The notes: generated by a model not told the origin, from the letters alone. 64,000 nucleotides of DNA from Staphylococcus saccharolyticus (GCF_900458815.1 NZ_UHDZ01000001.1:1426001-1490000), one strand, 5' to 3'. Positions 9,929-20,892 are shown, counted from the first letter of the stretch. A program made the numbers and translations.

Positions 9929-9983
9929 AGAAGACTCGCTAACCTAAAATTAGCGAGTCTTCTCTTTAATATTCTTTTTTAAA
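9929..9983 (+). terminator. Terminator after lexA
   Basis: Perfect 14-base stem AGAAGACTCGCTAA / TTAGCGAGTCTTCT (9929-9942 and 9950-9963), then CTTTAATATTCTTTTTT. Confidence 0.92.
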
Positions 9984-10036
9984 ATTTCTTTTACCTTATC
10001 TAATACATCTGGATTCTTTTTATTTTTAGTTTTCAT
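9950..10036 (-). CDS. Possible 28-residue small protein, function unknown
   Basis: ATG at 10034-10036 opens a 28-codon frame (MKTKNKKNPDVLDKVKEILK, then KNIKEKTR) ending inside the lexA terminator stem. AAGGA lies upstream but with long spacing. The same frame continues upstream of the ATG as RRVYLTRKDVDN before a TGA at about 10069, so it may be the tail of a slightly longer small gene that lost its start to a one-base change. It is Lys-rich and amphipathic. Nothing else identifies it. Confidence 0.3.
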   Translation of the reverse strand: MKTKNKKNPDVLDKVKEILKKNIKEKTR

Positions 10037-10089
10037 GTTATCTACATCCTTACGAGTTAAATATACCCTTCTGTATCATAGATAAACGT

Positions 10090-11112
10090 TTAACTTGTAT
10101 AATTTTCAGTACAAAATGGTTGTCTATCATCATTAAAGTCTACACCTAAACCTAAATTTTTAAACTGATGGTTTAAAATGTTCTTTCTATGTTCTAATGA
10201 ATTCATTAAGCCTTGATGTGCGTATACTGTTAAGCTGACCATAAGCTAAATTTTCAGCGGCTGCATTAAAATCTATGCCGTCTTTTTTAGTCTATCAAAT
10301 GGTGATCGTCCCTCTTTGTCGTTGTGGTCAAAATAGTTTTTTTCTACCATATTGATACTATGTTTTCTTGCAGTATCTGATACTTGACCTGAATACTTTA
10401 GTGTATTTAATCCGTGTTGCTTTCTTTCTGTATTAACTAAATCAAAATCTTGTAATTCAAAGCTTTCTTCAAGTGATTTAGATGGTGGACCATATTGACG
10501 CCGTAAACGATTTTCCATATTTTCACTAACTTGTAGCAATGCAGTCACGCCGTTACTTCTATGTTTATCATAAAAAACAGTCGTATAAATGTATCCTTTA
10601 TGGAAAATGTCATACTCATCGCTTTTGACTTGAAAACGAAATCTACCTTTTTTGATGTAGTCAATGGGCTCTCCTAGTCTGTTTCTAACGACATCTTTAG
10701 GTGTTGAGTATTTAATCTTAGATTTTGATGATATCAAATTTTGGTTTGTATATAATGCGTTTACACGATCTTTGATATAGCTAACCATAATAAAATTATT
10801 GTAATCTTTATCGTAATACGTATACCAAGTTGTTCCATACGCACTAGTAGTCGTTCTCTTTTGATGCCCAAGTTTGTTTTCAACATCACTTTTGGACATA
10901 TTCATTTGAATATTATTAATTGCAAATTCTTGTTTTTTAGGGATGGCTAACTGTCTATCGATACTACTTGAATCTTGATCTATCCAATGATCGATTTGTT
11001 GACGAACCTCGTGTTGAACATAAATCAAAGGTTTAGTTTCTCTAATTGATGTAAAAATTGTTATGCAAAGTAAAACTGTAACAAACAACAGAAATCTTTT
11101 AATCGCTTTCAC
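10090..11112 (-). pseudogene. Secreted CAP-domain protein with CAP-associated N-terminal domain, frameshifted
   Basis: The protein starts with a membrane or signal segment (FLLFVTVLLCITIFTSI, residues 7-23). It continues with a CAP-associated domain (MSKSDVENKLG... and STPKDVVRNRLGEPIDYI) and then a C-terminal CAP/SCP domain (LVNTERKQHGLNTLKYSG, HSINMVEKNYFDHNDKEG). It stops at 10273 after DRLKKTA. Homologous sequence continues in a second frame (DGIDFNAAAENLAYGQ) and, after another one-base loss near 10223, in a third (AHQGLMNSLEHRKNIL to CTENYTS) up to a stop at 10090. Two single-base deletions are therefore needed to explain it; the first is in an A6 run. CAP proteins are secreted or wall-associated; the role here is unknown. 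Confidence 0.8.
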
Positions 11113-11125
11113 CTACTACATTTAG

Positions 11126-12103
11126 TTAGTCTCTATCCCCATTAAAAATAGAATTTCTTACAATAACATAATCAACAGTTCTTAGAGATTTTAAATCTTT
11201 ACCGCCTGCATAAGAAATAGAACTTTGTAAATCCTGTCTCATTTCAATCAATGTATCATTGAGTAAACCTTTATGTTCAACAAATATTTTTTTACCTTCA
11301 ACATTCTTATGTTCACCTTTTTGGAATTCTGAAGCACTACCAAAATATTCTTTATATCTCTTACCATCTAATTCTACTGTCTCACCAGGAGATTCTTCAT
11401 GAGCAGCGAACAATGAACCTATCATGACCATTGAAGCACCGAATCTTATTGATTTAGCTATGTCGCCATGTGTTCTTAAACCACCATCAGCAATGATTGG
11501 TTTTCTGGCAGCTTTACTACAAATATTCAATACAGCTAACTGCCATCCTCCTGTACCAAAACCGGTTTTAATTTTAGTAATACAAACCCTACCAGGTCCA
11601 ATACCTACCTTTGTAGCATCTGCACCCGCATTCTCAAGCTCTCTTACACCTTCAGGGGTACCAACATTACCTGCAATAACAAAACTATCAGGTAGATGTT
11701 TCTTTATATGTTTTATCATATTGATAACAGAATCCGAATGTCCGTGAGCAATATCAATAGTAATATATTCTGGTATTATTGATTGACAAGCGAGTTTCTC
11801 AACAAATTGAAACTCATTTGCTTTAACGCCCACTGAAATTGACGCAAATAACCCCGCATCTTGCATCTTCCTAACGAATGGAATTCTTGCTTCTTCATCA
11901 AAACGATGCATGATATAAAAATAGTCATTTTCTGCAAACCACTTAGCGAGCTTCTCATTCATAACCGTTTGCATATTAGCCGGTACTACAGGCAAATTAA
12001 ATGTACGTGGTCCAAATTTAATTGAAGTATCACACTCTGATCTACTATTAACAATACATTTATTTGGAATTAATTGTATATCTTCATAATCGAAAATCTT
12101 CAT
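11126..12103 (-). CDS. guaC: GMP reductase
   Basis: Converts GMP to IMP with NADPH in purine salvage. The 325-residue protein has the IMPDH/GMPR barrel: [11 protein letters not shown] near the start, [20 protein letters not shown], and the catalytic loop [18 protein letters not shown] with Cys174, followed by [18 protein letters not shown]. It lacks CBS domains, which separates it from IMP dehydrogenase. It appears to be a single-gene unit downstream of rpsN. No purine-riboswitch core is visible in its 160-base leader. Confidence 0.95.
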   Translation of the reverse strand: MKIFDYEDIQLIPNKCIVNSRSECDTSIKFGPRTFNLPVVPANMQTVMNEKLAKWFAENDYFYIMHRFDEEARIPFVRKMQDAGLFASISVGVKANEFQFVEKLACQSIIPEYITIDIAHGHSDSVINMIKHIKKHLPDSFVIAGNVGTPEGVRELENAGADATKVGIGPGRVCITKIKTGFGTGGWQLAVLNICSKAARKPIIADGGLRTHGDIAKSIRFGASMVMIGSLFAAHEESPGETVELDGKRYKEYFGSASEFQKGEHKNVEGKKIFVEHKGLLNDTLIEMRQDLQSSISYAGGKDLKSLRTVDYVIVRNSIFNGDRD

Positions 12104-12262
12104 TTTAATTCTTAACCCCTTACAATAGTCTCAATAATTAGGATAATTCTTAAAATCCGAATAATTACTTTGATTTTACACATATTATTCAGATAATCTC
12201 ATCCTTATTAACTGTACATCGTTTTCCTACTATTGTAAATGGACATAAAAACTAATTTAATT

Positions 12263-12532
12263 TTACCAACTAGATTTTTTAACGCCAGGAATTTGTCCTT
12301 TATGAGCATGTTCTCTAAAAGCAATTCTGGACATTTCAAACTTACGTAAAACACCTCTAGGTCTTCCAGTAACTTTACATCTTCTAGTCAATCTTGTTGG
12401 AGATGAATCTCTCGGTAATTTGCGTAAAGCTTCATAATCTCCTTTGGATTTTAATTCTTTACGTAATTCGTAATATTTATTAACTAATTCTTGTCTTTTT
12501 TGTTCTTTAACTACTTTGGATTTTTTAGCCAT
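12263..12532 (-). CDS. rpsN: Ribosomal protein S14, zinc-independent type
   Basis: A component of the small ribosomal subunit. The 89-residue protein lacks the CxxC...CxxC zinc ribbon of the short S14 type; its core is [19 protein letters not shown] and [19 protein letters not shown]. This is the longer, cysteine-poor paralogue that can replace the zinc-containing S14 when zinc is scarce. An inverted repeat matching the Zur operator lies 21-41 bases upstream of the start, supporting zinc-responsive control. The ribosome-binding site is AGAGGT. Confidence 0.93.
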   Translation of the reverse strand: MAKKSKVVKEQKRQELVNKYYELRKELKSKGDYEALRKLPRDSSPTRLTRRCKVTGRPRGVLRKFEMSRIAFREHAHKGQIPGVKKSSW

Positions 12533-12552
12533 AAAATATAACCTCTTTCTAT

Positions 12553-12573
12553 AAATCGTAATTATTACGTTTT
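12553..12573. promoter_or_regulatory. Zur-type operator upstream of rpsN
   Basis: The core ATCGTAATTATTACG (12555-12569), flanked by AA and TTTT, is the inverted repeat known for Zur boxes of Bacillus and Staphylococcus (ATCGTAATnATTACGAT). It sits between the putative -10 and the ribosome-binding site of rpsN. Confidence 0.75.
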
Positions 12574-12649
12574 ATAGAATAACATATCTGTAAAATTATA
12601 CAAGTAAAAATTCTTATACAACTACGTTGAATGGCTAGTGTTTATTCTA

Positions 12650-12683
12650 TAAAAAACAGCCTCTTCCATTATCAAAGAGGCTG
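12650..12683 (-). terminator. Terminator after rpmG
   Basis: Stem CAGCCTCTTT / AAGAGGCTG (12657-12665 and 12674-12683), followed on the minus strand by TTTTTTATAG. Confidence 0.9.
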
Positions 12684-12720
12684 GCATATTTCAAATTGTC
12701 GTATTTGTAAAGATAAGAAA

Positions 12721-12870
12721 TTATTTAGTTTCACGATGTAACGTATATTTATTTAATCTCGGGCAGTATTTTTTCATTTCAATGCGTTCCGGATTGTTAC
12801 GTTTGTTTTTAGTAGTAATATAGTTACGGTCGCCACATTCTGTGCAAGCTAAAGTAATATTTACGCGCAC
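12721..12870 (-). CDS. rpmG: Ribosomal protein L33
   Basis: A 49-residue component of the large ribosomal subunit, using a GTG start (12868-12870) preceded by AAAGGGTG. The protein reads [20 protein letters not shown]...ending [17 protein letters not shown]. It keeps the N-terminal CTEC pair and one Cys in KKYCPRL, but the second Cys of the distal pair is Leu, so a complete four-cysteine zinc site is not present. It has its own terminator and is separated from rpsN. Confidence 0.93.
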
Positions 12871-12963
12871 GATTAACACCCTTTCTAATGTTTTTAGGAA
12901 TTCTTACGATTTAAAATTTTATCATAAAACTAAATGGTGTGCAATCGACAAATATTAGTTCAT

Positions 12964-14478
12964 TTATTTAAAGTTTTCGTATGTTTCATCTTCTTCAGAT
13001 TCTAAATCAATATTATTAATATCAATATTTAAAGCTTTAGCCACACCTTTTCCATATTCAGGATCAGCTTTATAGCAATGACGAATGTGTCTTACTTTAA
13101 TATCTTCAGTTACTCCGTCCATTGCATTTGCTGTATTAGTAAAGATACGTTCTTTAGCATCATCAGATTGCAATCTAAATAATTTTCCTGGTTGTTCAAA
13201 ATAATTGTCATCATATTGGCGGTAGTTATATTCATATCCCTCTCCATCAGTTTGGAATGGTGGTTTTTTATATTTTGGTTGTGAATCATAAACACCTTGA
13301 TTATTTGGATAGTAATGAGGTCCGCCACCTTGATTATTATCTAAGAAACGCATTTGACCATCACGACTAAATGGACACAAATTCTCAACGCCTACACCTT
13401 TAGGTTGGTTAACAGGAATTTGCCAATGATTCACTCCTAAACGATAACGTTGTGCATCTCCATAAGAGAATAAACGACCTTGTAACACTTTATCTGGAGA
13501 AAAATCAAGTCCAGGTACAATGTTAGTAGGTGCAAATGCAGCTTGTTCAACATCTAAGAAATAGTTTTGAGGATTTCTATTTAATTCAAACTCTCCTACT
13601 TCAATAAGAGGATAATCTTTTTTATACCAAACTTTTGTTAAATCAAATGGATTATCTGGATGATTTTTAGCTTGTTCTTTAGTCATAACTTGAATATACA
13701 TTTTCCATTTAGGATAATCTCCTTTTTCAATGGCATTGTATAAATCTCTTTGTGAAGAATCTCTATCCATACCAACAATTTCAGCCGCTTCATCATCAGT
13801 GTAATTTTCTATACCTTGTTGAGTTCTGAAATGATATTTTACCCAAACTCTTTCACCTTTGTCGTTATACATTGAATAAGTATGTGATCCAAATCCATGC
13901 ATATTACGGAAACCTTTAGGCATTCCTCTATCAGACATTAAAATTGTAACTTGATGTAGTGCTTCAGGAAGGCCTGTCCAAAAATCCCAGTTGTTTTGTG
14001 GACTTCTCATATTTGTACGTGGATCTCTTTTAACTGCACGATTTAAGCTAATAAATAACTTTGGATCTCTAAAGAAGAATACGGGAGTATTATTACCTAC
14101 TAAATCCCAGTTACCATCTTCAGTATAGAATTTTAAAGCGAATCCACGGATATCACGTTCTAAATCAGCAGCACCGCGCTCACCTGAAACTGTAGAGAAA
14201 CGCGCAAACATTTCAGTTTGTTTACCTACCTCTGAAAAGATCTTAGCACTTGTATACTGAGTGATATCATTAGTTACTGTAAAAGTACCAAAAGCGCCTG
14301 AACCCTTTGCGTGCATACGACGTTCAGGAATCACTTCGCGATCAAAGTGTGAGATTTGCTCTAAATAATAAACATCTTGCATCAATAATGGACCACGTTG
14401 TCCAGCTGTCATACTATTTTCTCTATCTGACACCGGTGCTCCAAATAAACCAGTTAATTTTCCGTCTTTTTTTGACAT
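12964..14478 (-). CDS. katA: Catalase KatA
   Basis: A haem catalase that breaks hydrogen peroxide into water and oxygen in the cytoplasm. The 504-residue protein has the catalytic-His signature [14 protein letters not shown] (His56), the distal-Asn region [15 protein letters not shown], and the haem-ligand Tyr region [15 protein letters not shown]. The length matches small-subunit catalases. The start has a strong GAGGGGGAG ribosome-binding site. A PerR-type operator lies upstream, implying peroxide and iron control. Confidence 0.97.
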   Translation of the reverse strand: MSKKDGKLTGLFGAPVSDRENSMTAGQRGPLLMQDVYYLEQISHFDREVIPERRMHAKGSGAFGTFTVTNDITQYTSAKIFSEVGKQTEMFARFSTVSGERGAADLERDIRGFALKFYTEDGNWDLVGNNTPVFFFRDPKLFISLNRAVKRDPRTNMRSPQNNWDFWTGLPEALHQVTILMSDRGMPKGFRNMHGFGSHTYSMYNDKGERVWVKYHFRTQQGIENYTDDEAAEIVGMDRDSSQRDLYNAIEKGDYPKWKMYIQVMTKEQAKNHPDNPFDLTKVWYKKDYPLIEVGEFELNRNPQNYFLDVEQAAFAPTNIVPGLDFSPDKVLQGRLFSYGDAQRYRLGVNHWQIPVNQPKGVGVENLCPFSRDGQMRFLDNNQGGGPHYYPNNQGVYDSQPKYKKPPFQTDGEGYEYNYRQYDDNYFEQPGKLFRLQSDDAKERIFTNTANAMDGVTEDIKVRHIRHCYKADPEYGKGVAKALNIDINNIDLESEEDETYENFK

Positions 14479-14504
14479 AACTAGCTCCCCCTCATACTGT
14501 TATT

Positions 14505-14526
14505 TTATAATAACTACACTGTAGTT
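14505..14526. promoter_or_regulatory. PerR-type operator upstream of katA
   Basis: GTGTAGTTATTATAA on the minus strand (14505-14519) matches 12 of 15 positions of the PerR box TTATAATTATTATAA. It overlaps a second inverted repeat AACTACA-C-TGTAGTT (14512-14526). Both lie 27-48 bases upstream of the katA start. Confidence 0.6.
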
Positions 14527-14696
14527 TATATTTTAATTAAACCCTTTTGGAATAGCAAATAAACACTTTCTTAAAAATACCTTAAAAAATCAGAAAAATT
14601 TAACAATTTTGCTTTAAAGTGTTAAAAAGTTATTGAATAGTGTATTCAAAAAGATTAAAATGGTGGATATATTTTAACATAGATGGGAGACATCGT

Positions 14697-16145
14697 ATGG
14701 AAGATAACAATATGAAACGTGGTCTTAATTCAAGACATATATCTATGATTGCTATTGGTGGTGCTATAGGAACTGGTCTCTTTGTAGCAACGGGTAGCGT
14801 CATTTCCCAAGCTGGCCCTGGTGGTGCAATATCAGCATATATATTGATAGGAATTATGCTTTATTTTTTAATGGCATCCATTGGAGAACTCGCAACATTT
14901 TATCCAGTGTCAGGATCATTCAGCTCTTATTCTACTCGATTTGTAGACCCCTCATTAGGATTTACAATGGGATGGTTGTACTGGGGCATGTGGTCACTCG
15001 TTACTAGTGTAGACATTATCGTTGCTTCTAATGTTTTACAATATTGGTCTGTCTTTAAAGTATTAAGTCCACTTGTATGGAGTTTAATTTTCTTAACTTT
15101 TTTATTCTTAATTAATATCTTTTCTGTTAAAGCTTTTGGTGAAACTGAATTTTGGTTGTCACTTATTAAAGTAATTACTATTATCGTTTTCATTATATTT
15201 GGTGTATTAATGATTTTTGGTATTCTTGGTGGCCATTCGTATGGTTTTGAAAATTATACTAAAGGACAAGCACCTTTTGTTGGAGGTATTTCAGGTTTAT
15301 TAAGTGTGTTATTAGTCGCAGGATTCTCAGTTGGTGGGACTGAGGTTGTAGCTGTTACAGCAGGCGAATCAAATAACCCTAAAAAATCGATGCCTAAAGC
15401 AATTAAACAAGTTTTCTGGAGAATACTATTATTCTATGTGTTATCAATAGCTGTGATTGCTGCAATCATTCCATATATGGATCCACTATTACTAAATAAA
15501 AATGAATCTGTTTCACAAAGTCCATTTACTATCGTTTTTGATAGAATCGGGATTGCTTTTGCAGCATCTGTAATTAATGCTGTTATTTTGACTTCATTAT
15601 TATCAGCTGCTAATTCAGGTATTTATACAACAAGTAGAATGTTGTTTTCATTAAGCGTAGATGGTCAAGCACCTAAATTTTTTGGGAAGTTAAATAAAAG
15701 AACGAAGTTACCAATGAGAGCACTCATCACTACTTACATCCTTATCATTTTAGTTATTGTTTATGCTAAATTTAACGCAAATGCTGTATTTAATTTACTT
15801 AATATCATTGGTTCTATGGTGATTGTCGTTTGGGGTTCAAGTATCTGGTCACAAATCAGATTAAGACAAGCCATCAAGAAACAAGGTAAACTACCTGACG
15901 AGTTACTACCTTATAAAGCGCCATTCTATCCGGTAGGTCCCATAATAGTCATTATCACTTTATTATTCCTATTATTAGGAAGTTCATTTAGTAGTATTAC
16001 AACTGGTAATATTTTAGGTGTTATTAGAAACTTTGCACCATTATTCATTCTAGCAATTATTTACTTCGTGCATAAGATAATTAAGCGTACGCATTTTGTG
16101 AAATTAAAAGAAATGGATTTAACACCACATAACTATAGCGATTGA
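14697..16145 (+). CDS. APC-family amino-acid permease (LysP-like)
   Basis: A 482-residue, 12-helix membrane transporter of the amino acid-polyamine-organocation superfamily. The N-terminal signature MIAIGGAIGTGLFVATGSVI and the conserved GELATFYPVSGSFSSY place it in the amino-acid transporter (AAT) subfamily, whose staphylococcal members include lysine-type permeases. The ATG at 14697 is chosen because GGGAG lies 7 bases upstream; an upstream frame extension (from 14640) adds an atypical hydrophilic leader. It is divergent from katA and ends in a strong terminator. The substrate is not shown by the sequence. Confidence 0.9.
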   Translation: MEDNNMKRGLNSRHISMIAIGGAIGTGLFVATGSVISQAGPGGAISAYILIGIMLYFLMASIGELATFYPVSGSFSSYSTRFVDPSLGFTMGWLYWGMWSLVTSVDIIVASNVLQYWSVFKVLSPLVWSLIFLTFLFLINIFSVKAFGETEFWLSLIKVITIIVFIIFGVLMIFGILGGHSYGFENYTKGQAPFVGGISGLLSVLLVAGFSVGGTEVVAVTAGESNNPKKSMPKAIKQVFWRILLFYVLSIAVIAAIIPYMDPLLLNKNESVSQSPFTIVFDRIGIAFAASVINAVILTSLLSAANSGIYTTSRMLFSLSVDGQAPKFFGKLNKRTKLPMRALITTYILIILVIVYAKFNANAVFNLLNIIGSMVIVVWGSSIWSQIRLRQAIKKQGKLPDELLPYKAPFYPVGPIIVIITLLFLLLGSSFSSITTGNILGVIRNFAPLFILAIIYFVHKIIKRTHFVKLKEMDLTPHNYSD

Positions 16146-16154
16146 TAACTAGAG

Positions 16155-16190
16155 GCGATAATTCTTAAATAGAATTATCGCCTTTTTTAT
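16155..16190 (+). terminator. Terminator after the amino-acid permease
   Basis: Stem GGCGATAATTCT / AGAATTATCGCC (16155-16166 and 16172-16183) followed by TTTTTTATTTTTT. Confidence 0.92.
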
Positions 16191-16308
16191 TTTTTATAAA
16201 TACCCCTTTCTTTAAAATTTCAATATCAAATGTGTCATTTCCAATATTTTCTATTTTTAAATAATGATGTATAATAATTAATAATAAAACGGTTTAGAGG
16301 TGGATAAC

Positions 16309-16623
16309 ATGGTTGGACAAACTAACTTATTCGATGATGTTATAAAACAAGATGAACGCTTTGTTATAGTTGTACAATCTCTTGAAGAAAAAAATGGAAG
16401 ATTATTGAAACGTACTTTAAGAGAATACCCTAGTTTAAAACACAATCAAATGAATGATTTATTTACTCATCTCAAAGAAGTTTTTTTAAAAGAACCTTTT
16501 GAAGAGAATCAATCAGCTTTTAGTATAACAGTTTATACAAATCTTGATTATGCTGCAGATCAAGTTTATGCTCACGTTAAGCGCTACAAAGGTAAACATG
16601 ATTGGACACATACAGCTAAATAA
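16309..16623 (+). CDS. Conserved small staphylococcal protein, function unknown
   Basis: A 104-residue soluble protein starting MVGQTNLFDDVIKQDERFVI; no membrane segment or signal peptide. It is mixed in charge with a basic tail (HVKRYKGKHDWTHTAK). A GTG nine bases upstream is in frame, but the ATG at 16309 has AGAGGTG at suitable spacing. It lies between two terminators, so it is a single-gene unit. I do not recognise a functional family. Confidence 0.75.
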   Translation: MVGQTNLFDDVIKQDERFVIVVQSLEEKNGRLLKRTLREYPSLKHNQMNDLFTHLKEVFLKEPFEENQSAFSITVYTNLDYAADQVYAHVKRYKGKHDWTHTAK

Positions 16624-16630
16624 ACTATAT

Positions 16631-16672
16631 AAAAAAAGCTTAGGTTATCAATTAAAATAACCTAAGCCTTTA
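16631..16672. terminator. Bidirectional terminator
   Basis: Perfect 11-base stem GCTTAGGTTAT / ATAACCTAAGC (16638-16648 and 16657-16667). The minus-strand exit is T-rich (TTTTTTT), serving the HAD gene; the plus-strand exit is CTTTAAAATTTT. Confidence 0.88.
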
Positions 16673-16677
16673 AAATT

Positions 16678-17480
16678 TTATAAGAGATTTCTTAGCGCAT
16701 GTAGGATACCTCCAGAATTATTATCTAATGTTACCTTATCAGCAAGATTCTTTAATTCATCACTTGCATTTCCCATAGCTATTGAGTAACCAGCTACTTC
16801 AAACATAGATTTGTCGTTTAAGCTATCACCAAAGACAATAACCTCTTCAAGTGAAATTTGTAATCTCTTACAAAGCGCTTTTATTGCATTCCCCTTAGAT
16901 ACATCTTTTGCCATAAATTCTAAGAAAAATGGTTTGCTTATAGTTACATCTATTTCTTCATTGAAAATTCCATCCAAATCTATACGTGCTTCTGTTATAT
17001 TACCTACATAATCTACACCCATAACTTTCGACACATCTTGGACGATGTACTGTTTCAAATCTTCTACACATTTCATCGGCAAACCTGTCAGCTCTGACTC
17101 TATATTCATATATTCATGGTCACTATCATGAATAATATGACCGTCATCATAAGTAAGTACTAAAAACCCTCTATCTCTACAATAATCCACAATTAAATCA
17201 AAGTTTTGCTTAGATACAGTTTGACTTACTTCTACCTTCTCTTGTAACATATTCGTAGTTTTGCCACCATTATAACTAATGATATAGCTACCATAATTAT
17301 TTAAGTTTAATTCTTTTGCTACTGGAATCATTCCTTCAGTAGGACATCCAGAAGCTAGTACGACATAATATCCTTTATTTTGAATATCTATGAGATAAGG
17401 TTTTGTTTCGGATGATAATTCATTGTCACTATTCATTAATGATCATCCATGTCTAAAACTACCATTTTATATTTATTCAT
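16678..17480 (-). pseudogene. Cof-type HAD phosphatase, frameshifted at the catalytic motif
   Basis: Cof-type HAD hydrolases dephosphorylate sugar phosphates or similar metabolites. The long open frame (252 codons, from 17436) holds the Cof cap domain and the C-terminal HAD motif IVFGDSLNDKSMFEVAGYSI, but it lacks motif I. Upstream, a frame from ATG 17478-17480 reads MNKYKMVVLDMD and then stops. Inserting one G at about 17443 (GATGATCA to GATGGATCA) joins the two as VLDMDGSLMNSDNELS, restoring the catalytic Asp nucleophile and the full family length. Without that base the product lacks its nucleophile and is presumably inactive. Confidence 0.8.
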
Positions 17481-17542
17481 ACAGTAAAGAACTCCTTTCA
17501 CGAGCTATTAAAAGTTCATTCTCAACTATAGTTTACAATAGT

Positions 17543-18463
17543 TTATGACTTTAGGTACACTACTTCCTCTTCAATACCTGTCTCATTAATAGTTACAATT
17601 TCAGAGATACAGTTCTTTAATTTATCTCTTAAAGTTCTGACCAATTTACCACTGTTCTCTTTAGGACTCAATGTTAAAATTGTAGGTCCCGCACCACTTA
17701 TTACCGTAGCATAAGCTTGATGTTGTCTTGACAATTGACGTACTTCTTTAAATTCGGATATTAAATATTTTCTGAATGGTTCATGAAAACCATCTTGTTC
17801 CATCATCTGACCTGCAAGTCTATATTTGTGCTGGATTAATGCACAAATCATTGTATTACTTATCGGACTATTTTGTACTGCGTGCTTATGTGAAAAATTT
17901 TCTGGCAACACATTACGTGAATCTTCTGTACGTAGTTCATAGGGAGGTATAGTAACAATTACATCTAGATGAGGAACATCTATTCTAGCCACATTCGTAA
18001 CCCTACTCTCAGGATTATAGTAACCAGATATGAGTACACCGTATATTGTAGGTGCAACGTTATCTGGGTGCCCTTCAAATTCAGTTGCTAATTGTAATAA
18101 CTCATGTTTTGATAATTGAATGTTACCAAAATAGTTTGCAATATATAGCGCTCCTACTAAAGCAGAAGCGGATGATCCTAATCCTCTTGCTAGTGGTATA
18201 TCACTTCTCATTTCAACTTGTAAGCATGGTAGAAAAACATTGTACTTACGAGCAACATCTTGAGCAATTTTATAGATATAATTGCTTTCATCTTTAGGTA
18301 AAGTTTCTAACTCAGGACTATAGTAATGAAATTCCCAAACTGTGCCTTTTATCTTTTTTATAGACATATGCAAATATTTACTTAAAGCCATACCTATTGA
18401 ATCAAAACCGACTCCGAGATTTGCAGTTGATGCAGGAATTTTGAGTTTTAAAACTTCTTCCAT
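17543..18463 (-). CDS. thrB: Homoserine kinase
   Basis: Phosphorylates homoserine with ATP, the penultimate step of threonine synthesis. The 306-residue GHMP-kinase-fold protein has the N-terminal [18 protein letters not shown], the ATP-binding [16 protein letters not shown] (motif 2) and the C-terminal [15 protein letters not shown] (motif 3). Its start lies 1 base after the thrC stop, so the order hom-thrC-thrB forms a tight operon. Confidence 0.96.
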   Translation of the reverse strand: MEEVLKLKIPASTANLGVGFDSIGMALSKYLHMSIKKIKGTVWEFHYYSPELETLPKDESNYIYKIAQDVARKYNVFLPCLQVEMRSDIPLARGLGSSASALVGALYIANYFGNIQLSKHELLQLATEFEGHPDNVAPTIYGVLISGYYNPESRVTNVARIDVPHLDVIVTIPPYELRTEDSRNVLPENFSHKHAVQNSPISNTMICALIQHKYRLAGQMMEQDGFHEPFRKYLISEFKEVRQLSRQHQAYATVISGAGPTILTLSPKENSGKLVRTLRDKLKNCISEIVTINETGIEEEVVYLKS

Positions 18464-18464
18464 T

Positions 18465-19523
18465 TTAAATTGCCCCTTTTATGTAGTTAATAATACTTTC
18501 CTTATTATTTTGTAAAAGTTGAATTTGATTGTCTAATAATGAAATAGCAGTATCGGGGGCTTTTAATCCATTACCTGTTAAAACAGCTACTGCTTTTTTA
18601 CCCTTAGGCAGTTTACCAGCTCGATGTAATTTAATTAAACCTGCAATCGATGCGTTACTCGCAGGCTCACTAAATATACCTTCATTTGTAGCCATCATTT
18701 GATAAGCTTCTAAAATTTCTTCATCTGTGACACTATCAATTAAACCATTTGACTCGTTTAGTGCATTTACAGCTTTTTGCCAGCTTGCAGGATTGCCAAT
18801 TCGGATGGCAGTTGCCACAGTTTCAGGATTTTTAATGACTTTATTTTGAACTATTGGAGAAGCACCTTCTGCTTGGAAGCCGAATAGTTGTGGTAATTGA
18901 GTATTCTTTTTATTATGATACTCAACAAATCCTTTCCAATAAGCAGTTATATTTCCTGCGTTACCTACTGGAATGGCTAAAATATCAGGCGCATTGCCAT
19001 CAAGTTGTTCTATTAATTCGAAAGCTCCAGTTTTCTGACCCTCTATTCTATATGGATTAACTGAGTTTACTAACTCAATTTCATTATTCTCTTCAGTTAT
19101 TTCTTTAACAATTTCTAAAGCTTCATCAAAGTTACCTTCAATAGAAACAATCTCCGCACCATACATCACTGCTTGAGATAATTTACCCAAGGCTATTTTA
19201 CCCTCTGGAATTACAACAATCGCTTTCAAACCAGCACGAGCCGCATATGCTGCTGCAGATGTATTACCGGTAGATGCACAGATAACAATTTTTTTACCTT
19301 GTTCTTTAGCTTTAGTCATAGCCACTACCATACCACGATCTTTGAACGAACCTGTTGGATTAGCACCTTCATACTTTATATATAGATTTATATTTAATAA
19401 TTCAGACATATTATTACAGTAAATAAGAGGTGTACTACCCTCATTAAGAGTTAATTTAGGTGTTGTTTCATTTACTGGTAAATATTCTTTAAACTCTTCA
19501 ACTAATCCTTGCCATCTTTTCAT
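18465..19523 (-). CDS. thrC: Threonine synthase
   Basis: A PLP enzyme that converts O-phosphohomoserine to threonine. The 352-residue protein has the PLP-lysine motif [11 protein letters not shown] (Lys61), the phosphate-binding [17 protein letters not shown], and [17 protein letters not shown]. It starts 5 bases after the hom stop and is followed at once by thrB. Confidence 0.97.
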   Translation of the reverse strand: MKRWQGLVEEFKEYLPVNETTPKLTLNEGSTPLIYCNNMSELLNINLYIKYEGANPTGSFKDRGMVVAMTKAKEQGKKIVICASTGNTSAAAYAARAGLKAIVVIPEGKIALGKLSQAVMYGAEIVSIEGNFDEALEIVKEITEENNEIELVNSVNPYRIEGQKTGAFELIEQLDGNAPDILAIPVGNAGNITAYWKGFVEYHNKKNTQLPQLFGFQAEGASPIVQNKVIKNPETVATAIRIGNPASWQKAVNALNESNGLIDSVTDEEILEAYQMMATNEGIFSEPASNASIAGLIKLHRAGKLPKGKKAVAVLTGNGLKAPDTAISLLDNQIQLLQNNKESIINYIKGAI

Positions 19524-19528
19524 ATTTA

Positions 19529-20809
19529 TTAAACCCCTTCTACAGGATATACCTTTTCAACATTAAATCCTGCTTTATTTAATACCTTTTCAGGAGATTG
19601 ATCAATTCCAATCACAATAACCGCACTAGTTTCACAATCGCGTTCAACTAATTGCAAAGACTTATGTAACGGTAAATGTTTCTTTATCTCATTTTCAAGT
19701 TTGACAAGCGACAATTTATAATTGTTAATCACTACATAATATTTAGATTTTTCATGAATAGCTACTAACTCTTCGCCATTAATCATTTCTCTTGTTTTTT
19801 CTGTTTTTAATTCAAAATGTGGTGGTAATGTGTGAAGATTTGATTCGAAAAATAACGCTACATTTAATAAATCACTAACTACTGCACTACCTGTTGCCAA
19901 GCTTCCTGCACCTTTACCATAAAACATAGTATCTCCTACAGCGTCACCAATAACGTAAATCGCATTATATTCATTTTCTACAGCTGCAAGCTGATGTGTT
20001 TCATGGATGAGCATAGGCTCAACAGACGCTGTTACTTGCCCGTTTTCATATGTACTTTTACCAATGAGCTTAATTTTATAGTTTAATTTTTTAGCAACGT
20101 TAATATCGGATAAAGTTGTATTACTTATGCCTACTCTTTTTACATCATTAAGTTTGATAACTTGATTAAAAGATAAATAAGATGTGATTACAACTTTTCT
20201 CGCTGCATCTACACCTTCAACGTCATCTGTTGGATCTGCCTCGGCATAACCTAATCTTTGAGCTTCATCTAACGCATCTTCAAATGATGTTTGTTCATGA
20301 GTCATTTTAGAAAGAATATAATTAGATGTTCCATTCAAAATACCCATAAATTTAGAAATATTATTGGCATTTAAACCATTATTGATAGCATTTACAATTG
20401 GAATACCGCCTGCAACACTCGCTTCAAATTTTAAAGCAACCCCATTTAGTTCAGCTAAGTTTTCTAAGAGTTCTAAATGCACAGCTAATAAATCTTTATT
20501 TGCAGTTATAACATGTTTTTTATTCTTCAGTGCTGTCCTCAACCAATAAACTGTGGGTTCTATCCCTCCCATTACTTCTACGACAATATCAATTGATTCA
20601 TCCTCTAATATCTCATTAATATCTTCAGTAAGATGATATTGATTAATATTTAACGGACGCTTTTTAGAAATGTCTCTTACTAATATATGTTTGATGACTA
20701 TATCTTTATTGATGGTGTCTTTTATCTGTTGTCTATTCTCCTCAATAATCTTTACAACACCTGATCCCACTGTTCCCAGACCAAGTAATGCAATATTTAA
20801 TTCTTTCAT
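19529..20809 (-). CDS. hom: Homoserine dehydrogenase
   Basis: Reduces aspartate semialdehyde to homoserine with NAD(P)H, the branch point between lysine and threonine/methionine synthesis. The 426-residue protein has the Rossmann motif [10 protein letters not shown] (9-18), the catalytic-domain segments [29 protein letters not shown] and [13 protein letters not shown], and a C-terminal ACT-like domain (about 345-426) expected to sense threonine. It is first of the hom-thrC-thrB operon and is divergent from aspartokinase. Confidence 0.97.
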   Translation of the reverse strand: MKELNIALLGLGTVGSGVVKIIEENRQQIKDTINKDIVIKHILVRDISKKRPLNINQYHLTEDINEILEDESIDIVVEVMGGIEPTVYWLRTALKNKKHVITANKDLLAVHLELLENLAELNGVALKFEASVAGGIPIVNAINNGLNANNISKFMGILNGTSNYILSKMTHEQTSFEDALDEAQRLGYAEADPTDDVEGVDAARKVVITSYLSFNQVIKLNDVKRVGISNTTLSDINVAKKLNYKIKLIGKSTYENGQVTASVEPMLIHETHQLAAVENEYNAIYVIGDAVGDTMFYGKGAGSLATGSAVVSDLLNVALFFESNLHTLPPHFELKTEKTREMINGEELVAIHEKSKYYVVINNYKLSLVKLENEIKKHLPLHKSLQLVERDCETSAVIVIGIDQSPEKVLNKAGFNVEKVYPVEGV

Positions 20810-20892
20810 ATATTACCTCCGTTTATGCTTTTGAGAAAAACAATTGTACTGTTGAAAAATACTTAATAATGGTTTAGTATAAAATCATTCTA

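Noticed and set aside
12104..12262. Purine riboswitch before guaC
   Set aside because: No purine-riboswitch core or terminator/antiterminator pair is visible.
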